A stretch of 64,000 nt of DNA from positions 1-64,000 of the forward strand of contig NZ_AQQX01000014.1 of the NCBI RefSeq assembly GCF_000768315.1, read 5' to 3'. Below are positions 45,401 to 56,278 of this stretch, in pieces. The translations under genes were made by a program, and so were the position numbers. The notes under the pieces were generated by a model, which had not been told where the DNA came from, did no database searches, and saw only the letters and a program-made list of their open reading frames with translations. Origin of the DNA: Pseudooceanicola atlanticus. Lineage in GTDB: Bacteria; Pseudomonadota; Alphaproteobacteria; Rhodobacterales; Rhodobacteraceae. Each line of letters opens with the position of its first letter. Within the stretch, counting starts at the first letter, position 1.

Positions 45401-46789
45401 ATGACCCAGGACTACGTCGTCAAAGATATCTCCCTCGCCGCGTTCGGCCGCAAGGAACTCGATATTGCGGAAACGGAAATGCCGGGGCTCATGTCCCTGC
45501 GGGAGGAGTATGGCGATAGCAAACCGCTGAAGGGCGCGCGCATCGTCGGGTCGCTGCACATGACGATCCAGACCGCCGTGCTGATCGAAACGCTGGCTGC
45601 GCTGGGCGCCGATGTGCGCTGGGCTTCTTGCAACATCTTCTCGACCCAGGACCACGCTGCCGCGGCAATCGCCGAAGCGGGCATTCCGGTCTTCGCGATC
45701 AAGGGCCAGACCCTTGAGGAACATTGGGATTACCTGGACAAGTCCTTCATGTTCGAGGACGGCCCGAACATGATCCTGGACGATGGCGGCGATGCGACGC
45801 TGTACGTCCTGCTGGGGGCCCGCGCCGAAGCCGGCGAAGACGTGATCCCGGTTCCCTCCTCGGAAGAGGAAGAGGTGATCAAGAAGCAGATCGCCAAGAG
45901 GATGAAGGAATCCCCGGGCTGGTTCACCAAGGTGCGCGACCAGATCAAGGGCGTGTCCGAGGAAACCACCACCGGCGTGAACCGCCTGTACCAGCTGGTC
46001 CGTGCCGGTCAGCTGCCTTTCCCGGCGATCAACGTGAACGACAGCGTCACCAAGTCGAAATTCGACAACAAGTATGGCTGCAAGGAATCGCTGGTCGACG
46101 GTATCCGCCGCGCCACCGACACCATGATGGCCGGCAAGGTCGCCGTGGTCTGCGGTTATGGCGATGTGGGTAAAGGTTCGGCCGCGTCGCTGAAAGGGGC
46201 CGGTGCCCGTGTGATCGTGACCGAGATCGACCCGATCTGCGCCCTGCAGGCCGCCATGGACGGGTTCCAGGTCACGACGCTGGAAGACGTGATCGACACC
46301 GCCGATATCTTTGTCACCACCACCGGCAACAAGGACGTCATCCGGATCGAGCATATGCGCGCTATGAAGGACATGGCGATCGTCGGCAACATCGGCCACT
46401 TCGACAATGAAATCCAGGTCGCCGCGCTGAAGAACCACAAGTGGACCAACATCAAGGAACAGGTGGACATGATCGAGATGCCGAACGGCAATCGCATCAT
46501 CCTGCTGTCCGAAGGCCGTCTGCTGAACCTCGGCAACGCCACCGGCCACCCGTCCTTCGTGATGTCCGCGTCCTTCACCAACCAGGTCCTGGCCCAGATC
46601 GAGCTGTGGACCAAGGGCGACGAGTACAAGAACGAGGTCTACATCCTGCCCAAGCACCTGGACGAGAAAGTCGCCAGCCTGCACCTGGAGCGGATCGGCG
46701 TGAAACTGTCCAAGCTGGCGAAGGAACAGGCCGATTATATCGGTGTGTCGCCGGAAGGTCCGTTCAAGCCGGAGCATTACCGCTACTGA
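45401..46789 (+). CDS. ahcY: adenosylhomocysteinase
   Basis: 462 residues from the ATG at 45401. Substrate and catalytic blocks: [41 protein letters not shown] and [20 protein letters not shown]. The NAD-binding loop is [20 protein letters not shown]. The C-terminus KPEHYRY, with the conserved K and Y, completes the NAD site of the neighbouring subunit. The roughly 40-residue insertion ([17 protein letters not shown] and onward) is the long bacterial/plant form. It hydrolyses S-adenosylhomocysteine to adenosine and homocysteine, relieving methyltransferase inhibition. Followed by a strong terminator. Confidence 0.98.
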   Translation: MTQDYVVKDISLAAFGRKELDIAETEMPGLMSLREEYGDSKPLKGARIVGSLHMTIQTAVLIETLAALGADVRWASCNIFSTQDHAAAAIAEAGIPVFAIKGQTLEEHWDYLDKSFMFEDGPNMILDDGGDATLYVLLGARAEAGEDVIPVPSSEEEEVIKKQIAKRMKESPGWFTKVRDQIKGVSEETTTGVNRLYQLVRAGQLPFPAINVNDSVTKSKFDNKYGCKESLVDGIRRATDTMMAGKVAVVCGYGDVGKGSAASLKGAGARVIVTEIDPICALQAAMDGFQVTTLEDVIDTADIFVTTTGNKDVIRIEHMRAMKDMAIVGNIGHFDNEIQVAALKNHKWTNIKEQVDMIEMPNGNRIILLSEGRLLNLGNATGHPSFVMSASFTNQVLAQIELWTKGDEYKNEVYILPKHLDEKVASLHLERIGVKLSKLAKEQADYIGVSPEGPFKPEHYRY

Positions 46790-46819
46790 TCCATCGTCCT
46801 TCGGAACGACAGGAAGATT

Positions 46820-46855
46820 GGGCCGCCGGACATGGGTTCGGCGGCCCTTTTCTTT
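46820..46855 (+). terminator. intrinsic terminator of ahcY
   Basis: GGGCCGCC (46820-46827), a loop, GGCGGCCC (46840-46847), then TTTTCTTT. A textbook GC stem with a T-run 30 bases after the ahcY stop. Confidence 0.9.
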
Positions 46856-46913
46856 GCGATTGCCGTGTGGCGTGCGGGATGTGATATGCCGGGCCGACCA
46901 AGAGGAGGAACCG

Positions 46914-47537
46914 ATGACGGCCGTCACGATCTTTGCGGTGCTCGATCTGCTGGGCACCTTCGTCTTCGGGTTGAGCGGCGCAATGGTGGCGATCCGCCGT
47001 CAGCTGGACCTGTTCGGCATCATGGTGCTGGCCACGGCCACGGGCGTGGTGGGCGGCACGATCCGGGACATCCTGTTGGGCGACACGCCGCCCGCCGTGT
47101 TGCAGAACCTGGTGCCGCTGGCAGTGACCTGTGCGGCGGGGCTGTGCGGGTTCTTCTTCTTTTCGCTGATCGACCGGCTGAACCGGCCGGTCATGCTGCT
47201 GGATGCGGTCGGCCTTGGGGTGTTCGCGGTGGCGGGCTGCCAGAAGGCGCTGGTCTTCGGGCTGGAACTGCCGGGCGCGGTGCTGCTGGGCATGATCAGC
47301 GCCGTGGGCGGCGGCGTGGTGCGCGACGTGATGGCGGCAGAGGTGCCGCGCGTCCTGCACGAGGAGGTCTATGCCCTGGCGGCCTTGGCCGGGGCGCTGA
47401 CCTACGGGCTGGGCCTGCGGGCGGGATTGCCGGGCACCTATGCGGCGAGCGGAGCGATCCTGCTGGCCTTTGTGCTGCGGGTGGCCAGCGTGCGGTTCGG
47501 GTGGCGGTTGCCACGGGCGCCCGGCGGCCCGAGGTGA
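46914..47537 (+). CDS. TRIC (YadS/UPF0126) family cation channel protein
   Basis: 207 residues from the ATG at 46914 with AGAGGAGGAACC before it. Seven hydrophobic segments in two pseudo-repeats, each with the family pattern: GLSGAMVAIRRQLDLFGIMV...GVVGGTIRDILLGDTPP in the first repeat and AVGGGVVRDVMAAEVPRVLH in the second. The G-G-x-x-R-D motif in each repeat is diagnostic. Prokaryotic TRIC channels conduct K+/Na+. It follows the ahcY terminator and has no obvious co-transcribed partner. Confidence 0.88.
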   Translation: MTAVTIFAVLDLLGTFVFGLSGAMVAIRRQLDLFGIMVLATATGVVGGTIRDILLGDTPPAVLQNLVPLAVTCAAGLCGFFFFSLIDRLNRPVMLLDAVGLGVFAVAGCQKALVFGLELPGAVLLGMISAVGGGVVRDVMAAEVPRVLHEEVYALAALAGALTYGLGLRAGLPGTYAASGAILLAFVLRVASVRFGWRLPRAPGGPR

Positions 47538-47709
47538 GTCGCGGCTGTCAAATCTTCTGACGTTGAAAGTTTCATAATTTCAAAGAATTTTTCACGAAAA
47601 TTATTGTAGTTTTTACGGCCCCTTTTTTGCCCCTCGTGCGTTGTCCCGACGTGAACGCCCGTTCATTTGCGGCGCGGTTCGCGGCACGGAAAACTGGTAG
47701 GAGGCACCA
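47538..47709. other. AT-rich intergenic pocket
   Basis: 47560-47620 is dominated by A/T runs (TTCATAATTTCAAAGAATTT, AAAATTATTGTAGTTTTTAC) unlike the GC-rich neighbours. It contains the inverted repeat TTGAAA/TTTCAA and probably the promoter of the small secreted protein that follows. No gene seen. Confidence 0.5.
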
Positions 47710-48063
47710 TTGGCCTGGAAGGTCGCATTCGTCATGTCCTGTCTGACCCTCGCATCCAATGGTGCGGGAGCGGAGGATCTGGGCAGATGCGTGTCCCTCG
47801 ATACGGCCTTTGGTCAGCATTGCGACTCGCGCAATTCCCTGACGGTTACCGCGACGAATACCTGCCAGCAGCCAGCCTATGTCAAAGGCTGCGCGCAAAA
47901 TCGTGACGGCACCTGGGCCTGCGGCAGCGAGGCGGCCTTGAGCCCGTCGAAGAGCGTGCAATTGGCGCAGGCCTGTTACAGTTCCGGCCGGTACAAGTTT
48001 GCGGCGTGCAGCGACGGGGCGTCGGAATGCGGGTTTCCCGATCCGGAGCCGTTCAGCCAGTGA
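47710..48063 (+). CDS. small cysteine-rich secreted protein
   Basis: 117 residues from a TTG at 47710, supported by TAGGAGG six bases upstream; an ATG at 47734 would cut into the signal peptide. Residues 1-21 (MAWKVAFVMSCLTLASNGAGA) are a signal peptide. The mature 96-residue chain has eight cysteines, enough for four disulfides, and the pattern NTCQQPAYVKGC resembles small exported proteins of unknown function in other alphaproteobacteria. Probably periplasmic or extracellular. It stands alone, with an AT-rich upstream region and a strong hairpin downstream. Confidence 0.6.
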   Translation: MAWKVAFVMSCLTLASNGAGAEDLGRCVSLDTAFGQHCDSRNSLTVTATNTCQQPAYVKGCAQNRDGTWACGSEAALSPSKSVQLAQACYSSGRYKFAACSDGASECGFPDPEPFSQ

Positions 48064-48081
48064 TGTGAGGAAATTGGGGAT

Positions 48082-48107
48082 GTCCCGCGCCGGGTGTGGC
48101 GCGGGAC
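48082..48107. terminator. strong hairpin between convergent genes
   Basis: GTCCCGCGCC-GGGTGT-GGCGCGGGAC, a perfect 10-bp GC stem between the cysteine-rich protein gene and alsT, which converge here. T-runs are weak on both sides, so Rho or a downstream feature may assist. Confidence 0.55.
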
Positions 48108-48122
48108 GGTTTCAAGCCGCGT

Positions 48123-49661
<1,539 letters not shown>

Positions 49662-49680
49662 AGCTTTCAAACTCCTTCGC

Positions 49681-50118
49681 TCAGGGTACGATGACGGTTG
49701 GCACGGGCGCGACCTGCGCCAGACCGATGGGAACCGAGCCGAAGACCCGTGCCGCCATGGATTGCGACCCGGCGCGGCCGACAAAGATCATTGCGGCATC
49801 TTCCTGGGCGGCGATCTCGGCGATGAGTTCGACGACGTTGCCGAATTTCAACCTGCAGTCGACTGCGATTCCCGCCGCCTTGACCTTTTCCATCGCCGGA
49901 TCGAGCACGGCCGACTTGGCGCGCTCGAGCTCTTCCGCGCGGCGCTGCTTGCGTTCTTCAAGCTCCTGCGGCGTGAGGAAGGAATATGGTGACCATTCGA
50001 GGATATGGACCAATAATAATTGGGCCCCGTCCTTCTTGGCCCGTTCGATCGCGTAATCGATCAGGCTGGTATCGCCGTCGCCGCCTTCGTAAGCGACGAC
50101 AAAGGTTTCCGTCGTCAT
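49681..50118 (-). CDS. universal stress protein UspA family
   Basis: 145 residues from the ATG at 50118. The fold starts TFVVAYEGGDGDTSLIDYAI, and the ATP-binding motif at the end is VGRAGSQSMAARVFGSVPIG (G-2x-G-9x-G-S), so it should bind nucleotide. The middle helix (EERKQRRAEELERAKSAV) is strongly charged. UspA proteins help during starvation and stress. Co-transcribed with the AGCS symporter downstream, as seen for other Usp-transporter pairs, so it may sense energy state for uptake. Confidence 0.9.
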   Translation of the reverse strand: MTTETFVVAYEGGDGDTSLIDYAIERAKKDGAQLLLVHILEWSPYSFLTPQELEERKQRRAEELERAKSAVLDPAMEKVKAAGIAVDCRLKFGNVVELIAEIAAQEDAAMIFVGRAGSQSMAARVFGSVPIGLAQVAPVPTVIVP

Positions 50119-50301
50119 GCGGTGTCCCCCGTTCCATTTTTTTGCGTTTCGCACCCGATCCGGGGCGCGCCTTCGGATCGGCCGCAGGTTGAGCCTGCGC
50201 GATGCGTCATGAACTTGTCACGAAAAAAGCTGCACTCTGGGTTGAGCTTTCTTCGGTGAGCAAAAAATTAAGAAACTTTTCGCGTTTTCCGGACGCGGGT
50301 C

Positions 50302-50307
50302 TATAAA
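50302..50307 (+). promoter_or_regulatory. possible -10 element for the DUF2853 gene
   Basis: TATAAA lies 67 bases before the start codon at 50374, in the 255-base region between divergent usp and DUF2853 genes. No good -35 hexamer lies at the right distance. The surrounding 50230-50280 is AT-rich. Confidence 0.3.
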
Positions 50308-50373
50308 AGTGGTGTCGACAGGGGAAAATACGCCTGAGGCCAGTGCTTTGACGGGAATAAGAGGAAGACTGAA

Positions 50374-50715
50374 ATGGGTAAGAGAGACGATCTGATCGCG
50401 AAGTATGCCGACGATCTGAAAGAGAAATGCGGAATGACCCCCGACATGGATCTTTTGACCAAGGTCACGATTGGCTGCGGGCCTTCGATCTACAATGACG
50501 ACGCGTCCACCGTCGCCAGCAGCCAGGAGAGCGAGCTGGAAACGGTGAAAGAGAACTTCCTGATGAAGAAGCTTGGCCTGGCCGATGGGCCCGAGCTGAT
50601 GCAGGCGATTGACAGCGTGCTTGAGACCTATGGCAAGTCGAACCGCAACAAGTACCGCGCGGTCGTCTATTACATGCTCGTCAAACATTTCGGAAAAGAA
50701 GCCGTTTACGGCTGA
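50374..50715 (+). CDS. DUF2853 family protein
   Basis: 113 residues, acidic-basic mixed, no signal or membrane segment. KYADDLKEKCGMTPDMDLLTKVTIGCGPSIYN and NKYRAVVYYMLVKHFGKE are the conserved ends of DUF2853 proteins, which are small helical cytoplasmic proteins of unknown function, common in alphaproteobacteria and Bacteroidetes. It is monocistronic, with a leader of more than 250 bases and a strong terminator downstream, which suggests abundant expression. Confidence 0.85.
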   Translation: MGKRDDLIAKYADDLKEKCGMTPDMDLLTKVTIGCGPSIYNDDASTVASSQESELETVKENFLMKKLGLADGPELMQAIDSVLETYGKSNRNKYRAVVYYMLVKHFGKEAVYG

Positions 50716-50834
50716 TTTTTTAAGATATGTCCGAAATTAGGGGCATTCTAACGACTTGCGGTTTTGACGACGCCCCTGGTCGGTATAGTATTCCTGAAGG
50801 GCCGCTTCGTGGTGGGAGTGGGTCTTGAGTGTTG

Positions 50835-50865
50835 AAGGGTCCGGATTTGGTGTCCGGACCCTTTT
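50835..50865 (+). terminator. intrinsic terminator after DUF2853 gene
   Basis: AAGGGTCCGGA-TTTGGTG-TCCGGACCCTTTT: an 11-bp perfect stem followed by a T-run, 120 bases after the stop codon. In the opposite direction it also precedes the end of the DUF1761 gene, so it may serve both. Confidence 0.88.
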
Positions 50866-50877
50866 CACGTCCGGGGT

Positions 50878-51270
50878 TCAGAACAGGCCCAGCACCAGTC
50901 CGATCACCGCCGATCCGAGGATCGAATAGCCACCATCGAGGATCGTCAGCTTGAACGGACGCTGCGCATAGGCGTAATTCATCGCGACCCAGGGCGTGAT
51001 GAAGAAGAGGCCGATCCCCAGCCCGGCGACCAGGCTTTCGCCAAGGGTTTCGATCCCCGCCATGGCAAAGATGTGCCGCATCATTCCCGCGACGAGGATC
51101 ATGCAGATGCCGGCGATCACGAAAGGCAGGGGCGAGCCGTTCTTCGGGCGGCCGGTTTCGTCGACCTCGATCCCCGCGGCCTGTATCCAGGGTTTCGACA
51201 GCGCCATGTACCAGACCGCGCCCATGGCAAACCCCGCAAGAGCCGCCACCAAAACTGCCACAACGCCCAT
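50878..51270 (-). CDS. DUF1761 family membrane protein
   Basis: 130 residues from the ATG at 51270, set by AGGAGG five bases upstream. Four membrane helices: about 1-22 (VVAVLVAALAGFAMGAVWYM), 48-68, 80-100 (LVAGLGIGLFFITPWVAMNY) and 112-130. The block GFAMGAVWYMALSKPWIQAA and the later WVAMNYAYAQRPFKLTILDG match DUF1761. Function unknown. Monocistronic. Confidence 0.82.
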   Translation of the reverse strand: MGVVAVLVAALAGFAMGAVWYMALSKPWIQAAGIEVDETGRPKNGSPLPFVIAGICMILVAGMMRHIFAMAGIETLGESLVAGLGIGLFFITPWVAMNYAYAQRPFKLTILDGGYSILGSAVIGLVLGLF

Positions 51271-51339
51271 CTCATCCTCCTGAAGCACAGCGTTCACGGG
51301 GTGAGTTTAGGCAGGGAACCGAGCGATCGCCTAGCGTTT

Positions 51340-51762
51340 TCAGACGCCGTCGACGCCGCCCATCTTGCAGATCAGGGCCCATTCGTCTTCGGTGACGGGT
51401 TGGACCGACAGGCGGGAATTCTTGACCAGAACCATGTCTGACAGCGCCTCGGTCGCCTTGATATCGTCCAGCGTGACCGGGTTGGGCACCGGTTTCACGG
51501 CCTTGATGTCCACGCATTCCCAGCGGTCGTCATCGGTGGTGCTGTCGGGATGGGCTTCGGCGCAGACCTCGACAATCCCGACGATTTCCCGCGTTTTCTG
51601 TGAATGGTAGAAGAATCCACGGTCCCCCACCGACATCTCGCGCATGAAGTTGCGGGCCTGGTAATTGCGGACGCCGTCCCATTCCTCGCCTGTCTCGCCC
51701 TTGGCGACCTGGTTGTCCCAGGACCAGGTGTCGGGTTCGGATTTGAAAAGCCAGTACCGCAT
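51340..51762 (-). CDS. EVE domain protein
   Basis: 140 residues from the ATG at 51762. The N-terminus [18 protein letters not shown] is the EVE signature, followed by EWDGVRNYQARNFMREMSVG and GFFYHSQKTREIVGIVEV. EVE domains belong to the PUA-like fold and bind modified bases in DNA or RNA. The stand-alone form here has no fused nuclease. The stop of the YciI gene overlaps this start by one base (TGATG). Confidence 0.9.
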   Translation of the reverse strand: MRYWLFKSEPDTWSWDNQVAKGETGEEWDGVRNYQARNFMREMSVGDRGFFYHSQKTREIVGIVEVCAEAHPDSTTDDDRWECVDIKAVKPVPNPVTLDDIKATEALSDMVLVKNSRLSVQPVTEDEWALICKMGGVDGV

Positions 51763-52040
51763 CACCCGATCACCTTCTTCCAGGGCGTCAGGGTGACATC
51801 GGCGAAGAGCCCGGCCTTGGCATAGGGGTCGTTGTCGGCCCAGCCTTGCGCAGCGGCGGCGTCGGCCACGTCGAGGATGACCAGCGATCCGCACATGTCC
51901 CCGTTCGCGTCCAGCAGCGGGCCGGCCTGGGTGACGACTCCGGTCTCGTCGATATAGGCGAGGTGGGCATCGCGGTTGGCCTTGCGGATATCCAGCGCGC
52001 CGGGTTTGTCATGGGCCATCAGGGCAAAAAGCATCTTCAT
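51762..52040 (-). CDS. YciI family protein
   Basis: 92 residues. YciI-like ferredoxin fold: [40 protein letters not shown] with conserved His and Asp-type residues, and [20 protein letters not shown] toward the end. Members are small cytoplasmic proteins; some act in degradation pathways, but most have no assigned reaction. It is coupled to gpsA upstream (ATGA) and the EVE gene downstream. Confidence 0.88.
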   Translation of the reverse strand: MKMLFALMAHDKPGALDIRKANRDAHLAYIDETGVVTQAGPLLDANGDMCGSLVILDVADAAAAQGWADNDPYAKAGLFADVTLTPWKKVIG

Positions 52041-52993
52041 TCCTCCTTCAGGGGGCGGGAGAGCAGCAGGTCCATCACCTGCGGAACTTTCAGGTCACCG
52101 CCGATCAGGCCGACAACGGCATCGGTGATCGGCATGTCGATCTGCATCTCGCGGGCCTGGGCCTGCACGGCGCGGGCGGTGGCCGCGCCTTCGACCGTGA
52201 TCGCGGGGTCGAAATCGTCGCCCTGGCCGATGGACCGGCCAAAGCGGTAATTGCGCGAGAGGTCCGAGGTGCAGGTCAGGGTCAGATCGCCGAAGCCCGA
52301 CAGCCCGGCCAGCGTTTCGGGCCGCGCGCCAAGCGCCAGCGCCATCCGCTGCATTTCCGCATAGCCCCTTGTCATCAGCGCGGCGCGGGCGCTTTCGCCC
52401 AGACCGGCCCCGATGGCGGCGCCACAGGCGATGGCCATGACGTTCTTGAGCGCCCCGCCGATTTCCGCCCCGGTGACATCCGTCGTGCGGTAGAGCCGCA
52501 GGTTCGCCGTGGTCAGCCGCTGTTGCAGGTCGCGGCCAAGCGCGTCATCGGCACAGGCCAGCGTCAGCGCGGTCGGCAGGCGGCGGGCGATGTCCTGCGC
52601 GAAGGACGGGCCGGTCAGCAGGGCGATCTGCGCGCCGGGGCGTTCCTCTTCGATGACCTGCGAGGGGCTCTTGGTCGTCGTCAGCTCGATCCCCTTGCAA
52701 CAGGCGACGAGGGGATGATCGCGCAGGGCAGGGGCATCGATCAGCGCCTGGCGGAGTTTTTGCATCGGCACTGACAGCAGCGCCGGGCCGTCGGGCAGGT
52801 CGGTGATGTCGCCGGTCACCCGCAGCGCCTCGGGAAAGGCCATGTCGGGGAGCCGGGCGGCGTTGACACGGTCGGCCTGCATCCGTGCGACATGATCGGC
52901 ATCGCGGGCCCAGAGCGTGACGGGCGTGCCGCCACGCGCCATGGAGATGGCAAGCGCGGTTCCGAAAGCGCCGGCACCGATGACCGAGATCAT
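52037..52993 (-). CDS. gpsA: glycerol-3-phosphate dehydrogenase [NAD(P)+]
   Basis: 318 residues. The N-terminal Rossmann loop [17 protein letters not shown], then [19 protein letters not shown] and [18 protein letters not shown]. The catalytic lysine is in [19 protein letters not shown]. Also [19 protein letters not shown] and [14 protein letters not shown]. It reduces dihydroxyacetone phosphate to sn-glycerol-3-phosphate for phospholipid synthesis. Coupled to tsaD upstream (ATGA) and the YciI gene downstream. Confidence 0.97.
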   Translation of the reverse strand: MISVIGAGAFGTALAISMARGGTPVTLWARDADHVARMQADRVNAARLPDMAFPEALRVTGDITDLPDGPALLSVPMQKLRQALIDAPALRDHPLVACCKGIELTTTKSPSQVIEEERPGAQIALLTGPSFAQDIARRLPTALTLACADDALGRDLQQRLTTANLRLYRTTDVTGAEIGGALKNVMAIACGAAIGAGLGESARAALMTRGYAEMQRMALALGARPETLAGLSGFGDLTLTCTSDLSRNYRFGRSIGQGDDFDPAITVEGAATARAVQAQAREMQIDMPITDAVVGLIGGDLKVPQVMDLLLSRPLKEE

Positions 52994-54081
52994 GCCTTGG
53001 GTCCTTTCCGGCCGCCGCCCAGCATGCCGGCGCTGGAACGGTCCAGCGGCCAGCGGGGCCGGGCGGCCAGTGTCATGTCATCGCGTTCGCCGCGTGCGAA
53101 ACGCTCCAGCCCGGCATAGGCGATCATCGCGCCATTGTCGGTGCAGAGCGCCAGCGGCGGTGCGGTGAAGGCGGTGTGCATATCGGCGCAAACAGTCTCT
53201 AACCCGGCGCGAATGGCCTTGTTCGCGGCGACACCCCCGGCCACGGCGAGCATCGGCTGCGCGGGGTTTTCGGCAAGGTAGAGCGCGAGGGCACGGCGGG
53301 TTTTCTCGGCCAGGACATCGACAACGGCGGCCTGGAACCCGGCACAGAGATCGGCGCGGTCCTGCTGGCGCAGACCGTTGCCCTCCATCACCTGGTCGCG
53401 CATCCGCAGAACGGCGGTCTTGAGCCCGGAAAAGGACATGTCACACCCTTCGCGATCCAGCAGGGGGCGCGGGAACCGGAAGCGTTTGGCGTCGCCGTTG
53501 CGCGCCTCGGCCTCGACGGAGGGGCCACCGGGCTGGGGCAGGGCGAGCAGGCGCGCGGTCTTGTCGAAGGCCTCGCCCGGGGCGTCGTCGATCGTGCCGC
53601 CAAGGCGACGGTATTCGTCGGGGCCGCGCACCAGCAGGAACTGGCAATGCCCGCCCGAGACCAGCAGCATCAGGTAGGGGAAGACCGCGCCATCGGTCAG
53701 GCGCGGCGTCAGCGCGTGCCCGGCCAGGTGGTTCACCCCGATCAGCGGCAGCCCGGCACCAAGCGCGATGCCCTTGGCGCACATCACGCCGGACATTACG
53801 CCGCCGATCAGGCCCGGCCCGGCGGTCACGGCAATCCCGTCGAGGTCGCGAAGGCCCAGCCCGGCCTGGCTCAGCGCCTGGCGCACGACATCGTCCAGAC
53901 GCTCGGCATGGGCGCGGGCGGCGATTTCCGGCACGACGCCGCCAAAGGCCGCGTGCAGGCTGGTCTGGCCCTCGACCACCGAGGACAGGACCTGCGCCTT
54001 GCCCGGCTGGCCGCGTACGACCGCCGCTCCGGTATCGTCACAGGAGCTTTCCAGCCCGAGGATGGTAAGAGCGTCCGACAT
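52990..54081 (-). CDS. tsaD: tRNA N6-threonylcarbamoyladenosine transferase TsaD
   Basis: 363 residues from the ATG at 54081 ([20 protein letters not shown]). ASKHA-fold motifs: [28 protein letters not shown] (metal His), [21 protein letters not shown] second metal His block ([13 protein letters not shown]), and [13 protein letters not shown]. It transfers threonylcarbamoyl to A37 of ANN-decoding tRNAs together with TsaB/TsaE; tsaE is at 39015-39488. The frame continues upstream of 54081 without similarity. Divergent from hemD. Confidence 0.97.
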   Translation of the reverse strand: MSDALTILGLESSCDDTGAAVVRGQPGKAQVLSSVVEGQTSLHAAFGGVVPEIAARAHAERLDDVVRQALSQAGLGLRDLDGIAVTAGPGLIGGVMSGVMCAKGIALGAGLPLIGVNHLAGHALTPRLTDGAVFPYLMLLVSGGHCQFLLVRGPDEYRRLGGTIDDAPGEAFDKTARLLALPQPGGPSVEAEARNGDAKRFRFPRPLLDREGCDMSFSGLKTAVLRMRDQVMEGNGLRQQDRADLCAGFQAAVVDVLAEKTRRALALYLAENPAQPMLAVAGGVAANKAIRAGLETVCADMHTAFTAPPLALCTDNGAMIAYAGLERFARGERDDMTLAARPRWPLDRSSAGMLGGGRKGPKA

Positions 54082-54154
54082 CGACCCGCCGATTGCATGA
54101 AGACCCCCGTGCAGGTAGCACTGGCAAGTCCCTGAAACAATGGGGAGGCGCCGG

Positions 54155-54868
54155 ATGCGACCGGTGATCCTGATGACACGCCCCGCCCACGACGGCGCAA
54201 GCACTGCCGCAGAGTTGGCCGCGATGACCGGCTGCGACGTGGTGCAAAGCCCGGTGCTTGATGTGCGTCGGGCCGCTGCGCTGCCCCCGATGGAGGGCGT
54301 GGCGGGCGTGATCCTGACCTCGCGCAATGCCGCGCGGGTCTATGGCGATCTGGGCGGTCCCGAGCGCCCCGCGATCTGCGTCGGAGAGGCAACGGCCCGC
54401 GCGGCCCGGGCCGCCGGGTTGCACGCGGAGGTCCGGGGCGGCGATGCGGAGGCGCTGGTGCAGGCGATGCTGGCCGATCCGGTGGCGGGCCGGTGGGTTC
54501 ACCTGCGCGGGCGCCATGCTAGGGGCGATGTCGCTGCGCGACTTAACGCCGCCGGTCAGGACGTGAGCGAGGCGGTGATCTACGACCAGGTGCCGCTGCC
54601 CCTGACCGATGCCGCGCGCGATCTGCTGGGCGGGGATGCCCCGGTGATCGTGCCGCTCTATTCCCCGCGCAGCGCCAAGGAATTCAGGCGTCAGGCCGAT
54701 CCGGGCGCGCCGCTGCACTGCATCGCCATGAGCGCGAACGTCGCGGCGGAACTGGACGGGATGTCGGGCGTTGATCTGATCATTGCCGAGGCGCCCGACG
54801 CCGCGGCGATGGCCCGCGCGGTAATGGCGACCCTTCAACGGGTTGAGGGCACCGGGGGCGCGCACTAA
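54155..54868 (+). CDS. hemD: uroporphyrinogen-III synthase
   Basis: 237 residues from the ATG at 54155, preceded by GGGGAGG. HemD has low conservation, but [18 protein letters not shown] at the start, [36 protein letters not shown] and [14 protein letters not shown] match the two-domain fold. It cyclises hydroxymethylbilane with D-ring inversion to uroporphyrinogen III. It is followed 48 bases later by the Mic60-like gene, and tsaD is divergent upstream. hemD-Mic60-HemY is a recurrent alphaproteobacterial cluster. Confidence 0.88.
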   Translation: MRPVILMTRPAHDGASTAAELAAMTGCDVVQSPVLDVRRAAALPPMEGVAGVILTSRNAARVYGDLGGPERPAICVGEATARAARAAGLHAEVRGGDAEALVQAMLADPVAGRWVHLRGRHARGDVAARLNAAGQDVSEAVIYDQVPLPLTDAARDLLGGDAPVIVPLYSPRSAKEFRRQADPGAPLHCIAMSANVAAELDGMSGVDLIIAEAPDAAAMARAVMATLQRVEGTGGAH

Positions 54869-54916
54869 GGTAATCGTGCTGCATTTGCAAAGCAGGGATT
54901 CGAAAGGACAGTTTTC

Positions 54917-56269
54917 GTGGCCGCCAAGAAAAAATCCTCGAATGATGACGACAAGAGCGTTGATTTGGACGCCAAGTCCGCCGATCCATCCGCCGAGGAG
55001 ATAGAGACCGTCCCGGGCGATGCGACCAACGGTGACGATACGGTCGAGCCGGGCGCCGAAGCCATCGAATTGCCGGAACCGGAGCGCGAGGATACGTCCA
55101 CTGCCGCGTCGTCCGAGGGCGATGACAGCCTCGCTGCCGATGACAGCGTGACCGCGACCTCCGGCGAGGACAGCATCGACGCGACGGGTGATGATGCGGG
55201 CGACGACACCGCCCCCGTCGAGGACACCCCCGAGATCGCCGATACCGAGATGCCCGCCGAGGAGCGTCCCGAGCCGATCACCGAAGACACGTCCGCTGCC
55301 GCGCCGCCGCCTCCGCCGGCCCCGGCGGATGAGCCGAAGAAAGGCGGCGGTTTTTTCCCGGCGCTGCTGGGCGGCGTGATTGCCGCCGGGATCGGCTTCG
55401 GGGCCGCGACCTACATGAACATGTCGGGGGCCGGGACCGAGGATCTGACCCTGCGGCTGGACGAACAGGACCAGGCGCTGGCCGATCTGAAATCCGCCAT
55501 GCCGGAGGTGCCGGACCTGGCGCCGCTCAACGATATCTCGACCGCCAACGGCACCGCGATCGTGGCCCTGACCGAACGTCTGGACGCGATGGAGGCGAGC
55601 CTGTCGGAGATGGGCACCCAGATCACCGAGCTTGAGAAACGCCCGATCAGCGAAGGCGTGTCGGAAAGCGCGATCCAGGCCTACGAGGCCGAGCTGGCCC
55701 GGCTTCAGCAATCCATGGTCGATCAGCGCGCCGAGGTCGAGGCAATGATCGAAGAGGCGCAGAACATGGAAGCCGCCGCTGCCGCACAGGTCGCCGACAG
55801 CACCGCGCGCGCCGCGCTGACGCGGATCCTGTCGGCGCTGGACGAAGGCATGGGCTTTGCCGATCCGCTGGAGGAACTGGCCGCGACAGGTGTGCAGATC
55901 CCCGATGCGTTGTCCGCCAATGTCGACGGTGTGCAGACCATGGCCGATCTGCGGGGGTCGTTCCCGCCGGCCGCGCGCGCCGCCTTGCAGGTGACACGGG
56001 GGGCCGGGAACGGCTCTGTCGGGGATTTCTTCAAGACGCAGCTGGGTATCCGGTCGCTTGAACCGAAGGAAGGCGACGATCCCGACGCCATCCTGTCCCG
56101 CGCCGAAGCCGCCGTGACACGCGGTGACCTCTCCACCGCCCTGACCGAGATCGAGGCCCTGCCCGAGCCGGCCCTGGCCGAATTGTCCGCCTGGCAGGCT
56201 GCTGCGCAGACCCGTCTGGACGCTGTTGCCGCGGCCAATGGCCTGATGGCCGATCTGAACTCGAATTAA
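54917..56269 (+). CDS. mitofilin/Mic60-like inner-membrane protein
   Basis: 450 residues from a GTG. Layout: acidic, disordered N-terminal 145 residues rich in D, E and A; a transmembrane helix about 147-168 (FPALLGGVIAAGIGFGAATY); a coiled-coil region about 185-290 (LRLDEQDQALADLKSAMPEV and onward); and a C-terminal mitofilin-type domain (FGDL-like DEGMGFADPLEELAATGVQI; RGDLSTALTEIEALPEPALA). Alphaproteobacterial Mic60 proteins shape inner-membrane invaginations and lie beside hem genes, as here. Assignment rests on architecture and context. Confidence 0.82.
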   Translation: MAAKKKSSNDDDKSVDLDAKSADPSAEEIETVPGDATNGDDTVEPGAEAIELPEPEREDTSTAASSEGDDSLAADDSVTATSGEDSIDATGDDAGDDTAPVEDTPEIADTEMPAEERPEPITEDTSAAAPPPPPAPADEPKKGGGFFPALLGGVIAAGIGFGAATYMNMSGAGTEDLTLRLDEQDQALADLKSAMPEVPDLAPLNDISTANGTAIVALTERLDAMEASLSEMGTQITELEKRPISEGVSESAIQAYEAELARLQQSMVDQRAEVEAMIEEAQNMEAAAAAQVADSTARAALTRILSALDEGMGFADPLEELAATGVQIPDALSANVDGVQTMADLRGSFPPAARAALQVTRGAGNGSVGDFFKTQLGIRSLEPKEGDDPDAILSRAEAAVTRGDLSTALTEIEALPEPALAELSAWQAAAQTRLDAVAAANGLMADLNSN

Positions 56270-56278
56270 GGAACGCCG

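Noticed and set aside
44810-46957. 715-codon minus-strand frame across ahcY
   Set aside because: It is antisense to ahcY, which is unambiguous, and has no recognised domain.
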